A DNA stretch of 64,000 nucleotides from Methanofollis formosanus. GTDB lineage: Archaea; Halobacteriota; Methanomicrobia; Methanomicrobiales; Methanofollaceae. Position 1 is the stretch's first letter. The number at the start of each line of letters is the position of its first letter. The notes under the pieces are model-generated. The model saw only the letters and a program-made list of their open reading frames with translations. It had not been told where the DNA came from and made no database searches. Position numbers and translations under genes: made by a program. Positions 1 through 8,239 of the stretch are shown in pieces. The DNA is taken from contig NZ_CP037968.1 in NCBI RefSeq assembly GCF_019633745.1, positions 372,001 to 436,000 on the forward strand, read 5' to 3'.

Positions 1-1041
1 ACGGTCTGCGGCGTCCTCGGCTATTCGTGGCAGACGGCCCTTGGTGCGGTCTTCATCTCGGGCGTGCTCCTGACCATTCTCACGCTCACGAAGTCCAGGA
101 ACATCATGGCCGCGGCCGTGCCCCACAACCTCAAGATCAGTTTTGCCGTGGGCATCGGGATGTTCATCACCTTCATTGGGCTGGTGAACTCGAAGATCGT
201 CGTCCTCGGGGTCGAAGGGGCGCCGCTCCACATCGGGCCGGTCACCTCGCCCGAGGTGCTGATCGCCGTCGTCGGCTTCCTGGTCATGGCGGCCCTGATG
301 ATCCGGAAAGTGAAAGGCGCGGTCCTCATCGGGATCCTCTCGGCGGCGCTGCTCGCCTTTGCCACCGGGGTCGCCAGGGCCCCTGCACAGATCGTCAGCA
401 TGCCCCCCGACGTCTCGGCGGTCTTCCTCCAGCTCGACGTGATGGGTGCGCTCTCCTGGGGGTTCTTTGCGGTCATCCTCACGATGTTCACGATGGACTT
501 CCTGGACACGATGGGGACGCTCATCGGGGCTTCGGCAAAGGCAGGGTTCCTGGACGAGAATGGAAACCTGCCTGAGATCGAGAAGCCCTTCCTCGCCGAC
601 TCGCTCGCAACGGTCTTTGGCGCCGTCGCCGGGACGACGACGAGCGGCACCTTCGTCGAGTCGGCGGCCGGGATCGAGGAGGGAGGACGGACCGGGCTCT
701 GTGCGCTGGTCGTCGCCGCCTTCTTCGCGCTCGGGCTCTTCTTCTCCCCGCTCTTTGCCGCCATTCCGGCCGCGGCCACCGGCCCGGCGCTGATCATCGT
801 CGGGATCCTGATGATGTCGGCGGTGAAGGACCTGGACTTCGAGGACTATGCCGAGGCGATCCCGGCGTTTGCCGTCATCGTGCTGATGAGCTTCACCTAC
901 AACATGGGTGTCGGGCTCTGCGCCGGTTTCGTCCTCTTCCCGCTCCTCAAGATCGTGCAGGGGAAGGTGCGTGACGTCAGGCCGGCGGCATGGGTGCTCT
1001 TCCTGCTCTGTCTGGCTTTCTTCATCTTCTATCCTTACTAA
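1..1041 (+). CDS. NCS2/AzgA-type purine permease, C-terminal part
   Basis: The reading frame is open from the first base, so the gene begins outside the window; the first ATG inside it (64) is internal. The product is a very hydrophobic membrane protein of the nucleobase:cation symporter-2 superfamily, AzgA/PbuG-like branch, which imports adenine, guanine or hypoxanthine with protons. Family hallmarks are the PHNLK segment near the visible start, the aromatic-rich helices, and a TTTSGTFVESAAG stretch that corresponds to the substrate-binding region between helices. It ends with a short aromatic tail. The next gene is on the other strand, so the two converge. Substrate specificity cannot be fixed from the fragment. 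Confidence 0.9.
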   Translation, partial: TVCGVLGYSWQTALGAVFISGVLLTILTLTKSRNIMAAAVPHNLKISFAVGIGMFITFIGLVNSKIVVLGVEGAPLHIGPVTSPEVLIAVVGFLVMAALMIRKVKGAVLIGILSAALLAFATGVARAPAQIVSMPPDVSAVFLQLDVMGALSWGFFAVILTMFTMDFLDTMGTLIGASAKAGFLDENGNLPEIEKPFLADSLATVFGAVAGTTTSGTFVESAAGIEEGGRTGLCALVVAAFFALGLFFSPLFAAIPAAATGPALIIVGILMMSAVKDLDFEDYAEAIPAFAVIVLMSFTYNMGVGLCAGFVLFPLLKIVQGKVRDVRPAAWVLFLLCLAFFIFYPY

Positions 1042-1064
1042 ATCACTCTTTTTTGGACTCTGTT

Positions 1065-1103
1065 GAAACGGGCGTGAGCCCCGGGCTCAAGCAGACGTGA
1101 TGA
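1065..1103 (+). repeat. dispersed short repeat, copy 1 (degenerate)
   Basis: A roughly 40-bp stretch with the pattern GGGCGTGAGCC, then CTCAAGCA, then GTGATGAA resembles segments at about 3992, 19009 and 58243. This is the least conserved copy. It lies between the convergent permease and AlbA_2 genes. Function unknown. Confidence 0.4.
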
Positions 1104-1198
1104 ACATTCTTGTGGCTCCCCGGCGCGAGATGGCGGTGAAGATTCTGCGATGAGGGCAGTACGCCCGATTATCCATCAAGAACTGATCAGGCAACCGT

Positions 1199-2635
1199 TC
1201 ATGATCGGTCCCCCCCGATCAGAGCACGTCCTTTCTCAGTGAGGCGATATTTCTGCTTACTGCTCTTAGGTTTATCCAGGATCGTCATTTCAATCAGATT
1301 ATCGTGGATTGCCGGCAGCAGATAGGTTTTCCTGAAGTGTTCATTGTCCTTCAGACCAAGAATATCCTGGAGGTTCTTCCGAGACATCTCTCCTTCAAAG
1401 GCATCAAGCATCCGTATGACTTCCGGGGTGACTTCCGGGGTGACTTCCGGGGTGACTTCCGGGGTGACTTCCGGGGCATAGAAAGTTAGAGTGACCCCGT
1501 GGTCGTCCTCCGACCACCGCGGCAGCGGTATACCGTGTTCATCACAGGCCTTCCTGATCATCACGCTCCCACGACCCATCTTCTCCATCAAGCCACGCAG
1601 ATAAAGTACATGGGCAATATCCGGGTTACGCAGCACCGAGATGTGACCGGTCGAGAGGTCATCAGGGGTTACCCCCTCAGGGAATGTACCGGAGTTCCAG
1701 ATCTCCAGGCGGTCGGGATAGATGGAAACAGCAATCCCTCCGGAAAAATCACTATAGTCCCGGTGGACAAAGGCATTCACCAACCCCTCCCTGATCGCCG
1801 CCACTGGATAGAGGGAGTCGTCCCGGCGTTCCAGATTGCCTTTCCCAAAACGCGATATTGTGGGAGTGTTTCGTTGAATAAAACGGAATACATTCTCTAA
1901 AACCGGGACCAGAGGCCCCTCAAAGGACTTCATATCTCTGTAGGTGTCGTCGGTCCTGTCTGCCGTAAAACAGGCGGCACGTACCCTGACCTGGGGGTTA
2001 CGCATCGCGGGATTGGTTCCAAAGAGTACATCGCCGCCATTGGTCAGGCGACCATATCGGCACACTGCAAGGTCTTCAAGAACCATGACCGTATTGTCAC
2101 CATCTCGAAACTGAAACCGAGAAGTCTTATTCACAGCATGGATAGCGGAACGAATTTCATCTCTGTCCAGATCGATTTTCATGTCGGCGGAAGAAAAACG
2201 CCTTTCCCATCTCTCTGGTTCAACCTGTTTGCGGAGCACCATGTCGCGGATCGTTTCGACGTTTGCTCTTCGGGTGGTCTGACCTTCGCGAAGAAAAATC
2301 ACATTCTCAAATGCGTATGGCAGATCCTTACCGGCCGGCACCTCGACAACCAGCAAGGTCTCCTCTTCAATTCTATATACCTGAACAGAAACCAGCGCCG
2401 TAGGAGAAAGACCATGTAACAGTCCACGTTCAAGATCCCTCGCCGCATTCTCGGCGTCATCGATGCCGATAATGTTCCCCTTATCGTCCACTCCACATAC
2501 AATAGAGCCGCCGGACGTATTGAGAAAACCACAGACTATTGCGCCGATGAGTTCAAGATCCCGGCACCGGGACAAAATCTCAATGCTCTGGTCATCTCCA
2601 AGCAGCAGAACCTCTCTGATATTCTCTATTTTCAT
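1199..2635 (-). CDS. AlbA_2 (Schlafen-like) domain / RecG-like ATP-binding regulator
   Basis: This 478-residue protein has the usual architecture of the group annotated as 'RecG-like helicase' or 'DNA-binding domain-containing protein'. The N-terminal AlbA_2 domain shows IVCGFLNTSGG and the VDDKG loop. A central GHKL-like segment contains EGLVNAFVHRDYS and LEIWNSG, followed by a GRGS motif. A TPEV repeat linker leads to a C-terminal winged helix ending in GRALIGGDRS. The family is thought to bind nucleic acid and often sits in defence or stress loci, but its molecular role is unproven. Its start codon overlaps the stop of the DUF4062 gene by 4 bp (ATGA), so the two are translationally coupled. 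A decayed copy of its C-terminus lies 1.1 kb away. Confidence 0.85.
   Translation of the reverse strand: MKIENIREVLLLGDDQSIEILSRCRDLELIGAIVCGFLNTSGGSIVCGVDDKGNIIGIDDAENAARDLERGLLHGLSPTALVSVQVYRIEEETLLVVEVPAGKDLPYAFENVIFLREGQTTRRANVETIRDMVLRKQVEPERWERRFSSADMKIDLDRDEIRSAIHAVNKTSRFQFRDGDNTVMVLEDLAVCRYGRLTNGGDVLFGTNPAMRNPQVRVRAACFTADRTDDTYRDMKSFEGPLVPVLENVFRFIQRNTPTISRFGKGNLERRDDSLYPVAAIREGLVNAFVHRDYSDFSGGIAVSIYPDRLEIWNSGTFPEGVTPDDLSTGHISVLRNPDIAHVLYLRGLMEKMGRGSVMIRKACDEHGIPLPRWSEDDHGVTLTFYAPEVTPEVTPEVTPEVTPEVIRMLDAFEGEMSRKNLQDILGLKDNEHFRKTYLLPAIHDNLIEMTILDKPKSSKQKYRLTEKGRALIGGDRS
1418..1477 (-). repeat. 12-bp tandem repeat coding (TPEV)n
   Basis: Five uninterrupted 12-bp units (GACTTCCGGGGT on the plus strand, the last with one change) encode a TPEV tetrapeptide repeat that links the ATPase-like domain to the C-terminal winged helix of the AlbA_2 protein. 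Being a multiple of three, changes in copy number keep the frame and would only alter linker length. Such PEVT linkers are seen in several relatives. Confidence 0.9.
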
Positions 2636-3270
2636 GGATGCTCTCCCTTATCATGGATGATTTGAGAAATATGTGCACTGTCACGTAAGTTTTCATGCAC
2701 GAACGCCTCGACTTCCTGGTAGCGAGAGAACTGTGCCAGGGTAAAAAGAGCAGCGTCATCATCGGAACGAAATTTTTGAACCCAGTTGCCCTGCCGGTCT
2801 TGCAGGGGTTTCTGGGAGAGAATGGCTTCTTCATACATGTCGATGACACGGAGATCATCCAGGATCTGATTTTTTCTCAGTGAAAGTTGTCTTCGACCGT
2901 CCTCTCCGTTATACCCGAGATGGTTCAGGAGCGATCTGGCATAAACCACATAATCATGGGCTAGAAGCCAACGGGGCTTGTTAAGTTCAATGGCTTTTCT
3001 CAGTTCCTGATGAGTGATGGAGAGTCCGTCCTCATCTTTCCCGCTGCCGTAATGAGGAGTGATCAGCCCGAGAAAGAGGTCGCAGTTCGTTACCCCCGCG
3101 ATGCAGTTATCAAAAGCTGAACAGTTTGAAAAGACCGGCATGGTTCCCTTGTGCGACATCCAGACTTCATAACCAAATGCCGTTAAGAGAGTGTATATCC
3201 GGTCCAGGAGTTCCTCAATGCCATAGACCGTGGATGAAACCATGACCGTGAGTTTTTTACTGCTCTCCAT
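2632..3270 (-). CDS. DUF4062 domain protein
   Basis: The 212-residue product starts with a DUF4062 domain: the VMVSSTVYGIEELLDR strand-helix, a CDLFLGLITPHYG core, and an ITHQELRKAI helix. DUF4062 resembles TIR/SEFIR-like signalling folds and often forms the N-terminal module of STAND or other defence proteins. I chose the ATG at 3270 because GGAGG sits six bases upstream; a longer frame has no ribosome site. It overlaps the AlbA_2 gene by 4 bp, so the pair is probably one two-gene operon. A sensor-plus-DNA-binding role in defence is inference. No transmembrane segment is visible. Confidence 0.75.
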   Translation of the reverse strand: MESSKKLTVMVSSTVYGIEELLDRIYTLLTAFGYEVWMSHKGTMPVFSNCSAFDNCIAGVTNCDLFLGLITPHYGSGKDEDGLSITHQELRKAIELNKPRWLLAHDYVVYARSLLNHLGYNGEDGRRQLSLRKNQILDDLRVIDMYEEAILSQKPLQDRQGNWVQKFRSDDDAALFTLAQFSRYQEVEAFVHENLRDSAHISQIIHDKGEHP

Positions 3271-3719
3271 CTTTCCTCCGCTGAATCCAGAGTTCCTCTG
3301 ATAGACTCCTTTTTGAGAAAACCTCAATCATTTCGATCGATTGAATCATTCAGACACACCGAGAATCCATCCAGAAGGATGCTTGCTTCTTTCGGGGGGG
3401 CCATCACAGATTCGGTATTGGTATGAGTGACGACGGGAGACTGATATTATTGCCCACAGATCTTTTCACCGGTTGTAGCGTGTCACCTGAATCATCCTGG
3501 GTGTCATCACACATCCAATATATTTCCTGACGGGGAGACTCCGGACCTGATCTCGCAGGCGACCTCATCGACAGTATTGATGAAATGAATCTTGTTCTGT
3601 CTTTTCTTAGACCTGTCGGTTTGACGGATGACTACAGATCACATCGAGCATATCCCAGAAGTATCCGGCGCCTGAACAATCCTCTGGATTGAAACAGATT
3701 TATCCGGGAATTCGTTCAT
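3271..3719. other. Intergenic region without recognised gene
   Basis: Both strands carry only short open frames here. The first part should contain the promoter of the DUF4062/AlbA_2 pair, but I see no clear TATA box. The rest has in-frame stops throughout and looks like decayed DNA leading into the AlbA_2 C-terminal fragment. Confidence 0.5.
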
Positions 3720-3950
3720 TCATGAACGATCTTCTCCGATCAGAGCACGTCCATTCTTCGTGGCCCGGTATCTCCGTTTGCCGCTTCCTGGTTTCTCGGG
3801 GATGGTCATCTCGACAGGCCCGGCATTGAGCAGAGGCCAGAGGATCTGGTCCCTGGACCTGGTGCGTTTTGTCCTGCCGGCAACGGTGAGGAGTTCGATC
3901 ATGGGCTTCTCTGTCATGCACGCACGCAGGATCTCGATACTCTCCCGAAA
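3720..3950 (-). pseudogene. C-terminal winged-helix fragment of an AlbA_2-type protein
   Basis: The reverse frame encodes about 75 residues that end in RYRATKNGRALIGEDRS, closely matching the last residues of the complete AlbA_2 protein at 1199 (RLTEKGRALIGGDRS). Both also share an MTI-x-x-KP segment just before. The N-terminal AlbA_2 and GHKL-like regions are absent, and the frame runs upstream without a convincing start. I read it as the tail of a deleted paralogue. A shorter remnant of the same tail occurs at 31856, also beside a toxin-antitoxin pair. Confidence 0.7.
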
Positions 3951-3991
3951 AAGATAGAAGATTATTTTATTCAGTGTTCTTTTTCAGTTGA

Positions 3992-4055
3992 ATCAGGCAT
4001 GAAGCGAACGCACGCCTCAAGCATACCGCATGAAAAGTTTTTCCATGGTAATGAT
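3992..4055 (+). repeat. dispersed short repeat, copy 2
   Basis: A roughly 60-bp segment running from CAGGCATGAAGCGAACGC to the AGTTTTTCC run is nearly matched at 58243 and partly at 19009. In the otherwise near-identical duplicated locus at 31.96 kb this segment is missing precisely between the same flanking bases, which suggests a mobile or excisable short unit. Confidence 0.6.
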
Positions 4056-4062
4056 AGAAGCG

Positions 4063-4335
4063 TCAATATTTCCGATATACCTTACTCCGATGCCCCACTT
4101 CGATCACGTGGATGACCATCACGTCGTCGACGATGGTGAGGATGGCGCGGTATTCGCCGACCCTGAGAGAGTAAAAAGGAGGGTTCTGTCCTCCCTGTAT
4201 CTTCTTCACATGCCTCTTCGGGTCCGTCTCCCCGGCGAGTGACATCAACTCTTCACCGATCGCGAGGGCGTCGTCCTTCGGGATACGTTTGATGTCACGG
4301 CGGGCCTTCGCGGAGAAGAAGACGCGATAACTCAT
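4063..4335 (-). CDS. RelE/ParE-superfamily toxin, copy A
   Basis: A 90-residue protein with the compact RelE/ParE fold signature: YRVFFSAKARRDIKRIP at the start (helix pair), a central FYSLRVGEYRAILTI strand pair, and a C-terminal HVIEVGHRSKVYRKY strand. RelE-type members cleave mRNA on the ribosome while ParE-type members poison gyrase; the sequence does not decide between them, although the basic RSKVYRKY tail fits RelE. Its ATG overlaps the antitoxin stop by 4 bp. Copy B at 31971 differs at seven of 90 positions. Confidence 0.9.
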   Translation of the reverse strand: MSYRVFFSAKARRDIKRIPKDDALAIGEELMSLAGETDPKRHVKKIQGGQNPPFYSLRVGEYRAILTIVDDVMVIHVIEVGHRSKVYRKY

Positions 4336-4571
4336 TCGTCTTTCAGCTCCGCCATGACCTGCTCAAGGGTATAGAGCCGGCCCGCTTTGATATCTTCGAG
4401 GGATTCCTCGATGGCTTTGATGGTGGCGTCGCTGAGGGGTTCGTCATCGACTGCCATCTCCACGAGCCGCTCGATCACGTCGGTGTAGGATTCCCTGGGG
4501 TGGATCTTCAGAGAGTCCAGGCGGTGCTTGAGGGGGACCCTGATCTTGATGGCGGTGGTGTCGGTGGGCAT
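4332..4571 (-). CDS. Antitoxin of the RelE/ParE pair, copy A
   Basis: A 79-residue protein upstream of the toxin, the usual order for type II systems. The start, TAIKIRVPLKHRLDSLKIHP, fits a ribbon-helix-helix-like DNA-binding strand and helix; the C-terminal half (SDATIKAIEESLEDIKAGR, then TLEQVMAELK) is the typical toxin-neutralising tail. Binding to the GTATAC palindrome just upstream would give autoregulation; that is inference. The gene stops at TGA within the toxin's ATGA junction. Copy B at 32203 is almost identical except for a frameshifted C-terminus. Confidence 0.85.
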   Translation of the reverse strand: MPTDTTAIKIRVPLKHRLDSLKIHPRESYTDVIERLVEMAVDDEPLSDATIKAIEESLEDIKAGRLYTLEQVMAELKDE

Positions 4572-4577
4572 ACCTGA

Positions 4578-4593
4578 GTATACGGGGGTATAC
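4578..4593 (-). promoter_or_regulatory. Candidate operator of toxin-antitoxin copy A
   Basis: Two GTATAC hexamers separated by four bases, starting seven bases upstream of the antitoxin ATG. Each half is itself a palindrome. The same arrangement is conserved in copy B (32491-32506), where only one spacer base differs. The position and conservation fit autorepression by the antitoxin. Confidence 0.6.
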
Positions 4594-4962
4594 GTGATGA
4601 AGGTTATGATCTTTATTGATCCCTACGTGATTCCGGGTCGGTCCTCATGCCGAAGACGTTGAGGTGAGGACGCCTTCGCTGAGTTCATCGAACCTGATGA
4701 GATCACACTCTGGTATCGTCAGGAGGCATCATTCACCTCTCATGAAACCCTCGATGTCGGCCAGTCGTACACCCGGATCGGCAGCTTGTGCTCCACGATG
4801 CCGAGGCGAGTCATGCCACTCCTCATCAAGTATCTGCCGCTCCTCCTCCTGGTCGACGAAATCCCTAGTCCTGATTAGTACTAATCTGGATTAGTAATGA
4901 TGGACGTGTCCGACCCCATGACTTCGGAGAGGCCCGGGCACTTCCCTTCCTTCAGACATCCC
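4594..4962. other. Intergenic region with degenerate coding traces
   Basis: No intact gene. On the minus strand, 4738-4884 stays open for about 48 codons (acidic, including VDQEEERQILDEEW and ending DIEGFMRGE) but has a stop immediately upstream and no start codon, so it may be the tail of a lost gene. The toxin-antitoxin promoter should also lie in the left part. Confidence 0.4.
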
Positions 4963-5550
4963 TCACAGGTGGGGAAGGAGAAACACCATTCCTGATCCGC
5001 TCCATTGATACCCAAAGAGAAATCCAGCAGCGAACGAATCTCCGGCGCCTGTTGGATCGACCATCTTCGCCGCGACTGCAGGGACATGGGCATCATGACT
5101 CTCTGTTATGACTCTGCACCCCCGTGACCCTAGAGTTGTTACGACAATGTCAGGGCCAAGATCCCTGATATCTGAGGCATCCAGACCGAAGAGTCTGGCG
5201 ATATACTCCTCCTCATGTTCATTAATGAACAGAATCATCGTATGCCGCAGGATATGTTTAAGGTCACTATATGCTATCTCATCCAGACCGTAGCCAGGGT
5301 TAAAAGAGAGGGGAGCATTGCTTTTCTGGATGATCTGCTTCACTGCTCCGGTAAAATCTCTGCAACAATGAACAATCCCCGCTTCAAGCACCTCAATGGG
5401 AGTATCGAACTCGTCCGATTTGCCGACACGAAGATTTGTGGACACTACATGGTGAAACTTGATGCAAACCCCTCGCCCGAAAGGAGAGAATGAGAAGGCA
5501 GACGCCCTAGAGCCAAACGCGACCATCACTTTTCGCATATTGCCGCCCAA
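4963..5550 (-). pseudogene. PfkB-family sugar kinase, decayed
   Basis: The reverse frame carries the C-terminal two thirds of a ribokinase-like PfkB protein: FNPGYG and INEHEEEYI in the middle, VVTTLGSRGCRVI, then the second signature DPTGAGDSFAAGF with the catalytic aspartate. Family members have about 290-310 residues with a substrate-binding N-terminal lid. Here the first third is not recognisable (the frame begins with unrelated residues and a TTG), and the end breaks into GSGMVFLLPHL soon after the signature, where about 40 residues should follow. I therefore read it as a pseudogene. A very divergent but intact short kinase is less likely. Confidence 0.65.
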
Positions 5551-5589
5551 AATTCGGGTTAGGACGCGTGGGAGTAATCCTATGTCCCT

Positions 5590-5655
5590 ACTCGACAGGT
5601 TAGATTCAGGGCCAATTCAATTTTTACAGAAATTTCGTTACGCCACCCCGGTCGA
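5590..5655 (+). other. Segment shared with the group II intron relic at 19.4 kb
   Basis: The plus strand here, including CAATTTTTACAGAA and TTTCGTTACGCC, closely matches the minus strand at about 19405-19455, which leads into the remnant of the intron's reverse transcriptase. Similarity stops after the GTTAC. It is probably a second, shorter relic of the same kind of element bordering the left side of the AT-rich island. Confidence 0.45.
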
Positions 5656-5731
5656 GCGGATGCTTTGCACACCCATAGAGCAGTTTTCATACCAGCAGTT
5701 TTTTCCATTTTTTATCTTCTCATAAAAAATG

Positions 5732-5749
5732 TTTAAAAATGTATAAATA
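5732..5749 (+). promoter_or_regulatory. TATA-type promoter of the chaperone-GTPase cluster
   Basis: An A+T-rich stretch with TTTAAAAA (5732-5739) and TATAAATA (5742-5749) precedes the first gene. Archaeal transcripts start about 25 bases past the TATA box, which puts the start at roughly 5760-5773, at or very close to the first ATG (5772). The first message would thus be nearly leaderless. Confidence 0.5.
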
Positions 5750-5771
5750 AGAGAAAGTAAAATGAACACTC

Positions 5772-5954
5772 ATGGGAGATGGCGGAGGTGAGGGATTAGG
5801 GTTATTGATACTCCTCGTTATCATTGCGATTGCTATCATAATCCTGATCTCGGTGATACTTACTATTGGTTCGATTGCCGGTGCCCTTTTTGGCGGCGGA
5901 ACCGCGATGTCAAATTATTATAAATCGTTCAGAAGCAATGTGGCAGTCAGATAA
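5772..5954 (+). CDS. Small single-span membrane protein
   Basis: Sixty residues: a glycine-rich start (MGDGGGEGLG), one long hydrophobic helix of about 30 residues rich in Ile, Leu and Val, a GALFGGG turn and a polar, basic tail (YYKSFRSNVAVR). I do not recognise a family. It is the first gene of the co-directional cluster and its TAA is followed immediately by the GTG of the GTPase gene, so the two should be co-translated. The glycine-rich, single-helix character would suit a membrane anchor for the GTPase or a small pore-forming effector; both ideas are inference. Confidence 0.6.
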   Translation: MGDGGGEGLGLLILLVIIAIAIIILISVILTIGSIAGALFGGGTAMSNYYKSFRSNVAVR

Positions 5955-7409
5955 GTGAGAACCCACATTTTTGGTGCGATTATGATGGTCCAACCTGCAC
6001 GCAAAAGTTATTATTTTGAGAAAGGATACTCTGATTTATATAATTCAATTAAAGGTGCTTGGATAAATAACAAGATATCCATAACTGGTTTCTGGTCAAA
6101 ATTATCACAGAAATTAAGTGATACGGATACTGGGGCCTTGGAAAAATTATTCTACATTGTTATGTACGTTATTGCAATACTTTCTGTTATTGTCGTAGGT
6201 ACAATTGTGACTCTATTTTTAAGTCTCGTGCACATACTTATCCTCCTCTGCGTCATGGTCATTATATATATTGCTTTTTTAATAATGTGGGGGGTAGACC
6301 GACTCTATCTTATCTGGAATAAAATCTTTTCACCATGCACGGTCTGCACGAAATGTTCTGAGTACCTGATTCCGACATATCTGTGCCCCAACTGCGGAGT
6401 GGAACACACACGGTTAACTCCCGGAGTCTATGGCATCCTCAAACGCGAATGCCAATGTGGCACAATAATTCCTACCACGTTTTTCAACGGGAGACGTGAC
6501 CTGAAAGCGATCTGTCCTGCCTGCGGCTCTCCCATTTATGGTAAGGAATCAAAACCAATTTGTGTTCCGGTTATTGGTGGTTCTGCGGTTGGAAAAACGA
6601 TGTTCATCACCGCGTTTATAAGAGATTTTGCTGTATCCGTTGTTCCTGCAAGCAATTGGGAGATTGAGCATTACAGTAAAGAAAAGCAACTACTTCTGGA
6701 AAATATTGTCGAAAACTATTCTAAAGGAAATGTACGAAAAACTACGGATAAAAGTGCAATATCAATCAATTTTTTTTTGAAGAGCAAAGATAACCTCTGG
6801 TATCCCGAAAAATTATTCTTCATTTATGACATTGCCGGTGAAGTATTCGGAGGTGAAACAGAAGACCGGTTGCAGAAGCAATACCAGTATTGTCATGGGA
6901 TTGTCTTTCTTATCGATCCATTTTCCTGCCCGGATATCCTAAATGATTACTTCTCAAAAATTTCTCCTGCTGATAGGGCTCAGATAAGCCAGACTAATCC
7001 AAATGATGCACTGGACATTTTTATTCAGAAACTTCAGGATATTGCAGGACTTTCACCAAGTGCTCTCTCAAAAGTACCTATAGCAGTGGTAATTAACAAA
7101 ACTGACATTGGCGGATTACAAAAATTATTTGATAATACGGCGTTAGCAGAGATTATCGCACGGAATTCAAAAAAGAAGCTCACAGAAAGTGACGCGCAGG
7201 ATATTGCCTGCAGAGAGTTCCTCCGCCAGAACGGGCTGGGGAATCTGGTCCAGACAATAGAGATGAAATTCAAGACCAATAAATTCTTCGATTGTAGTGC
7301 TCTCGGTCATTCGATCGGGCAAGGGCCCATGAGACCATCGCATGTAATGGTCCCTATGAGATGGCTCTTCTCATTTATTGATCGGGATATTGCAAAAGGC
7401 TGGAGGTAA
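5955..7409 (+). CDS. Membrane-anchored zinc-ribbon GTPase (double-GTPase type)
   Basis: A 484-residue protein in three parts. Residues about 55-118 are strongly hydrophobic (two membrane helices). Residues about 125-200 hold paired CxxC knuckles (CTVCTKC, CPNC, CQC, CPAC), consistent with zinc ribbons. A P-loop GTPase follows: GGSAVGKT (208-215), DIAGE as G3 (292-296), NKTD as G4 (381-384), and SALG as a G5-like loop near the end. This layout matches the 'double-GTPase' family that occurs with GAP1 proteins. The GTG start follows directly on the upstream stop; ATGs at 5982 and 5985 are alternatives. A second GTPase with the same zinc-ribbon plan is encoded at 15126. Action at the membrane is inferred. 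Confidence 0.8.
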   Translation: MRTHIFGAIMMVQPARKSYYFEKGYSDLYNSIKGAWINNKISITGFWSKLSQKLSDTDTGALEKLFYIVMYVIAILSVIVVGTIVTLFLSLVHILILLCVMVIIYIAFLIMWGVDRLYLIWNKIFSPCTVCTKCSEYLIPTYLCPNCGVEHTRLTPGVYGILKRECQCGTIIPTTFFNGRRDLKAICPACGSPIYGKESKPICVPVIGGSAVGKTMFITAFIRDFAVSVVPASNWEIEHYSKEKQLLLENIVENYSKGNVRKTTDKSAISINFFLKSKDNLWYPEKLFFIYDIAGEVFGGETEDRLQKQYQYCHGIVFLIDPFSCPDILNDYFSKISPADRAQISQTNPNDALDIFIQKLQDIAGLSPSALSKVPIAVVINKTDIGGLQKLFDNTALAEIIARNSKKKLTESDAQDIACREFLRQNGLGNLVQTIEMKFKTNKFFDCSALGHSIGQGPMRPSHVMVPMRWLFSFIDRDIAKGWR

Positions 7410-7416
7410 CCTGAAA

Positions 7417-8229
7417 ATGACTGAACAAAACCATTTACGACAGAGTCCGACGGATGTGGAGATTCTGCCCGATAAGAGCGTACTCTCTCGTGAAAACGAG
7501 GACACCTATTCTTCGATCCAAGATAACGCAGATCCGGGGAGGACACCTGGATCCCCCACACAGAATGGCGATCCTGACATAAGTTTTGCCCCGGGTACAA
7601 AATCTGATCCGGGATTGTCTGGCAGAGTCTCAGGTAATGAAGAGAAAATTTTCGAACAGATCCAAAAGTTACAGCATGAACTGGCAGAATCTGCCCGGCG
7701 TGAAGAGCAGCTGATTGAGCTAGTAAAAGAACAGAACATATTATTCAAGACCCGTTTCTCCCAGGATGAACAAAAAGAGAAGCTGATCGATAAAATGCAT
7801 GAAGAATTACAGAAGCTGAAATCAGATCTCTACAAAAACCTGGTCCGGCCTGTTCTGGTTGATATACTTCGTATCAGGGATAATATGCACAGGATGGAGA
7901 CTGATCTCAATAAAAAATATCCTGACGGTATGGTTCCAATCAAAGCTTTTTCGGATTACAGTCTTGATCTGGCAGATTTATTGGAAGAGCACGGTGTTGA
8001 GATTTTTGAAGAAAAGGCTGGAACCCATTTCATTCCGGTAAAACAGAAAGTGATCAATCGTCTGGTAACAAGTAACAAGGATCTCGCGGGGATTATTGCC
8101 CGGAGTATATGCAGTGGCTACATATATAATGGTCAGGTAATCTCTCCACAGAAAGTAGATGTGTATTATTTCGAAGAATCGAAGACACAAAGCGCTGATC
8201 CTGGTCCTGAAACAACACAATCGAATTAG
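7417..8229 (+). CDS. GrpE-like nucleotide exchange factor
   Basis: A 270-residue protein starting at 7417, behind a GGAGGTAA ribosome site with seven bases of spacing. The first 80 residues are polar and probably disordered. Residues about 85-150 form a long coiled coil (EKIFEQIQKLQHEL and onward), and the C-terminal third has the GrpE head pattern: YSLDLADLLEEHGVEIFEEK, then SGYIYNGQVISPQKVDVYY, comparable to the beta-wing of GrpE. GrpE releases ADP from Hsp70. It is placed directly before two Hsp70 genes and ends seven bases before the ribosome site region of the first. It is much longer at the N-terminus than housekeeping archaeal GrpE, so it is likely dedicated to this system. Confidence 0.75.
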   Translation: MTEQNHLRQSPTDVEILPDKSVLSRENEDTYSSIQDNADPGRTPGSPTQNGDPDISFAPGTKSDPGLSGRVSGNEEKIFEQIQKLQHELAESARREEQLIELVKEQNILFKTRFSQDEQKEKLIDKMHEELQKLKSDLYKNLVRPVLVDILRIRDNMHRMETDLNKKYPDGMVPIKAFSDYSLDLADLLEEHGVEIFEEKAGTHFIPVKQKVINRLVTSNKDLAGIIARSICSGYIYNGQVISPQKVDVYYFEESKTQSADPGPETTQSN

Positions 8230-8239
8230 GGAGGTAAAC

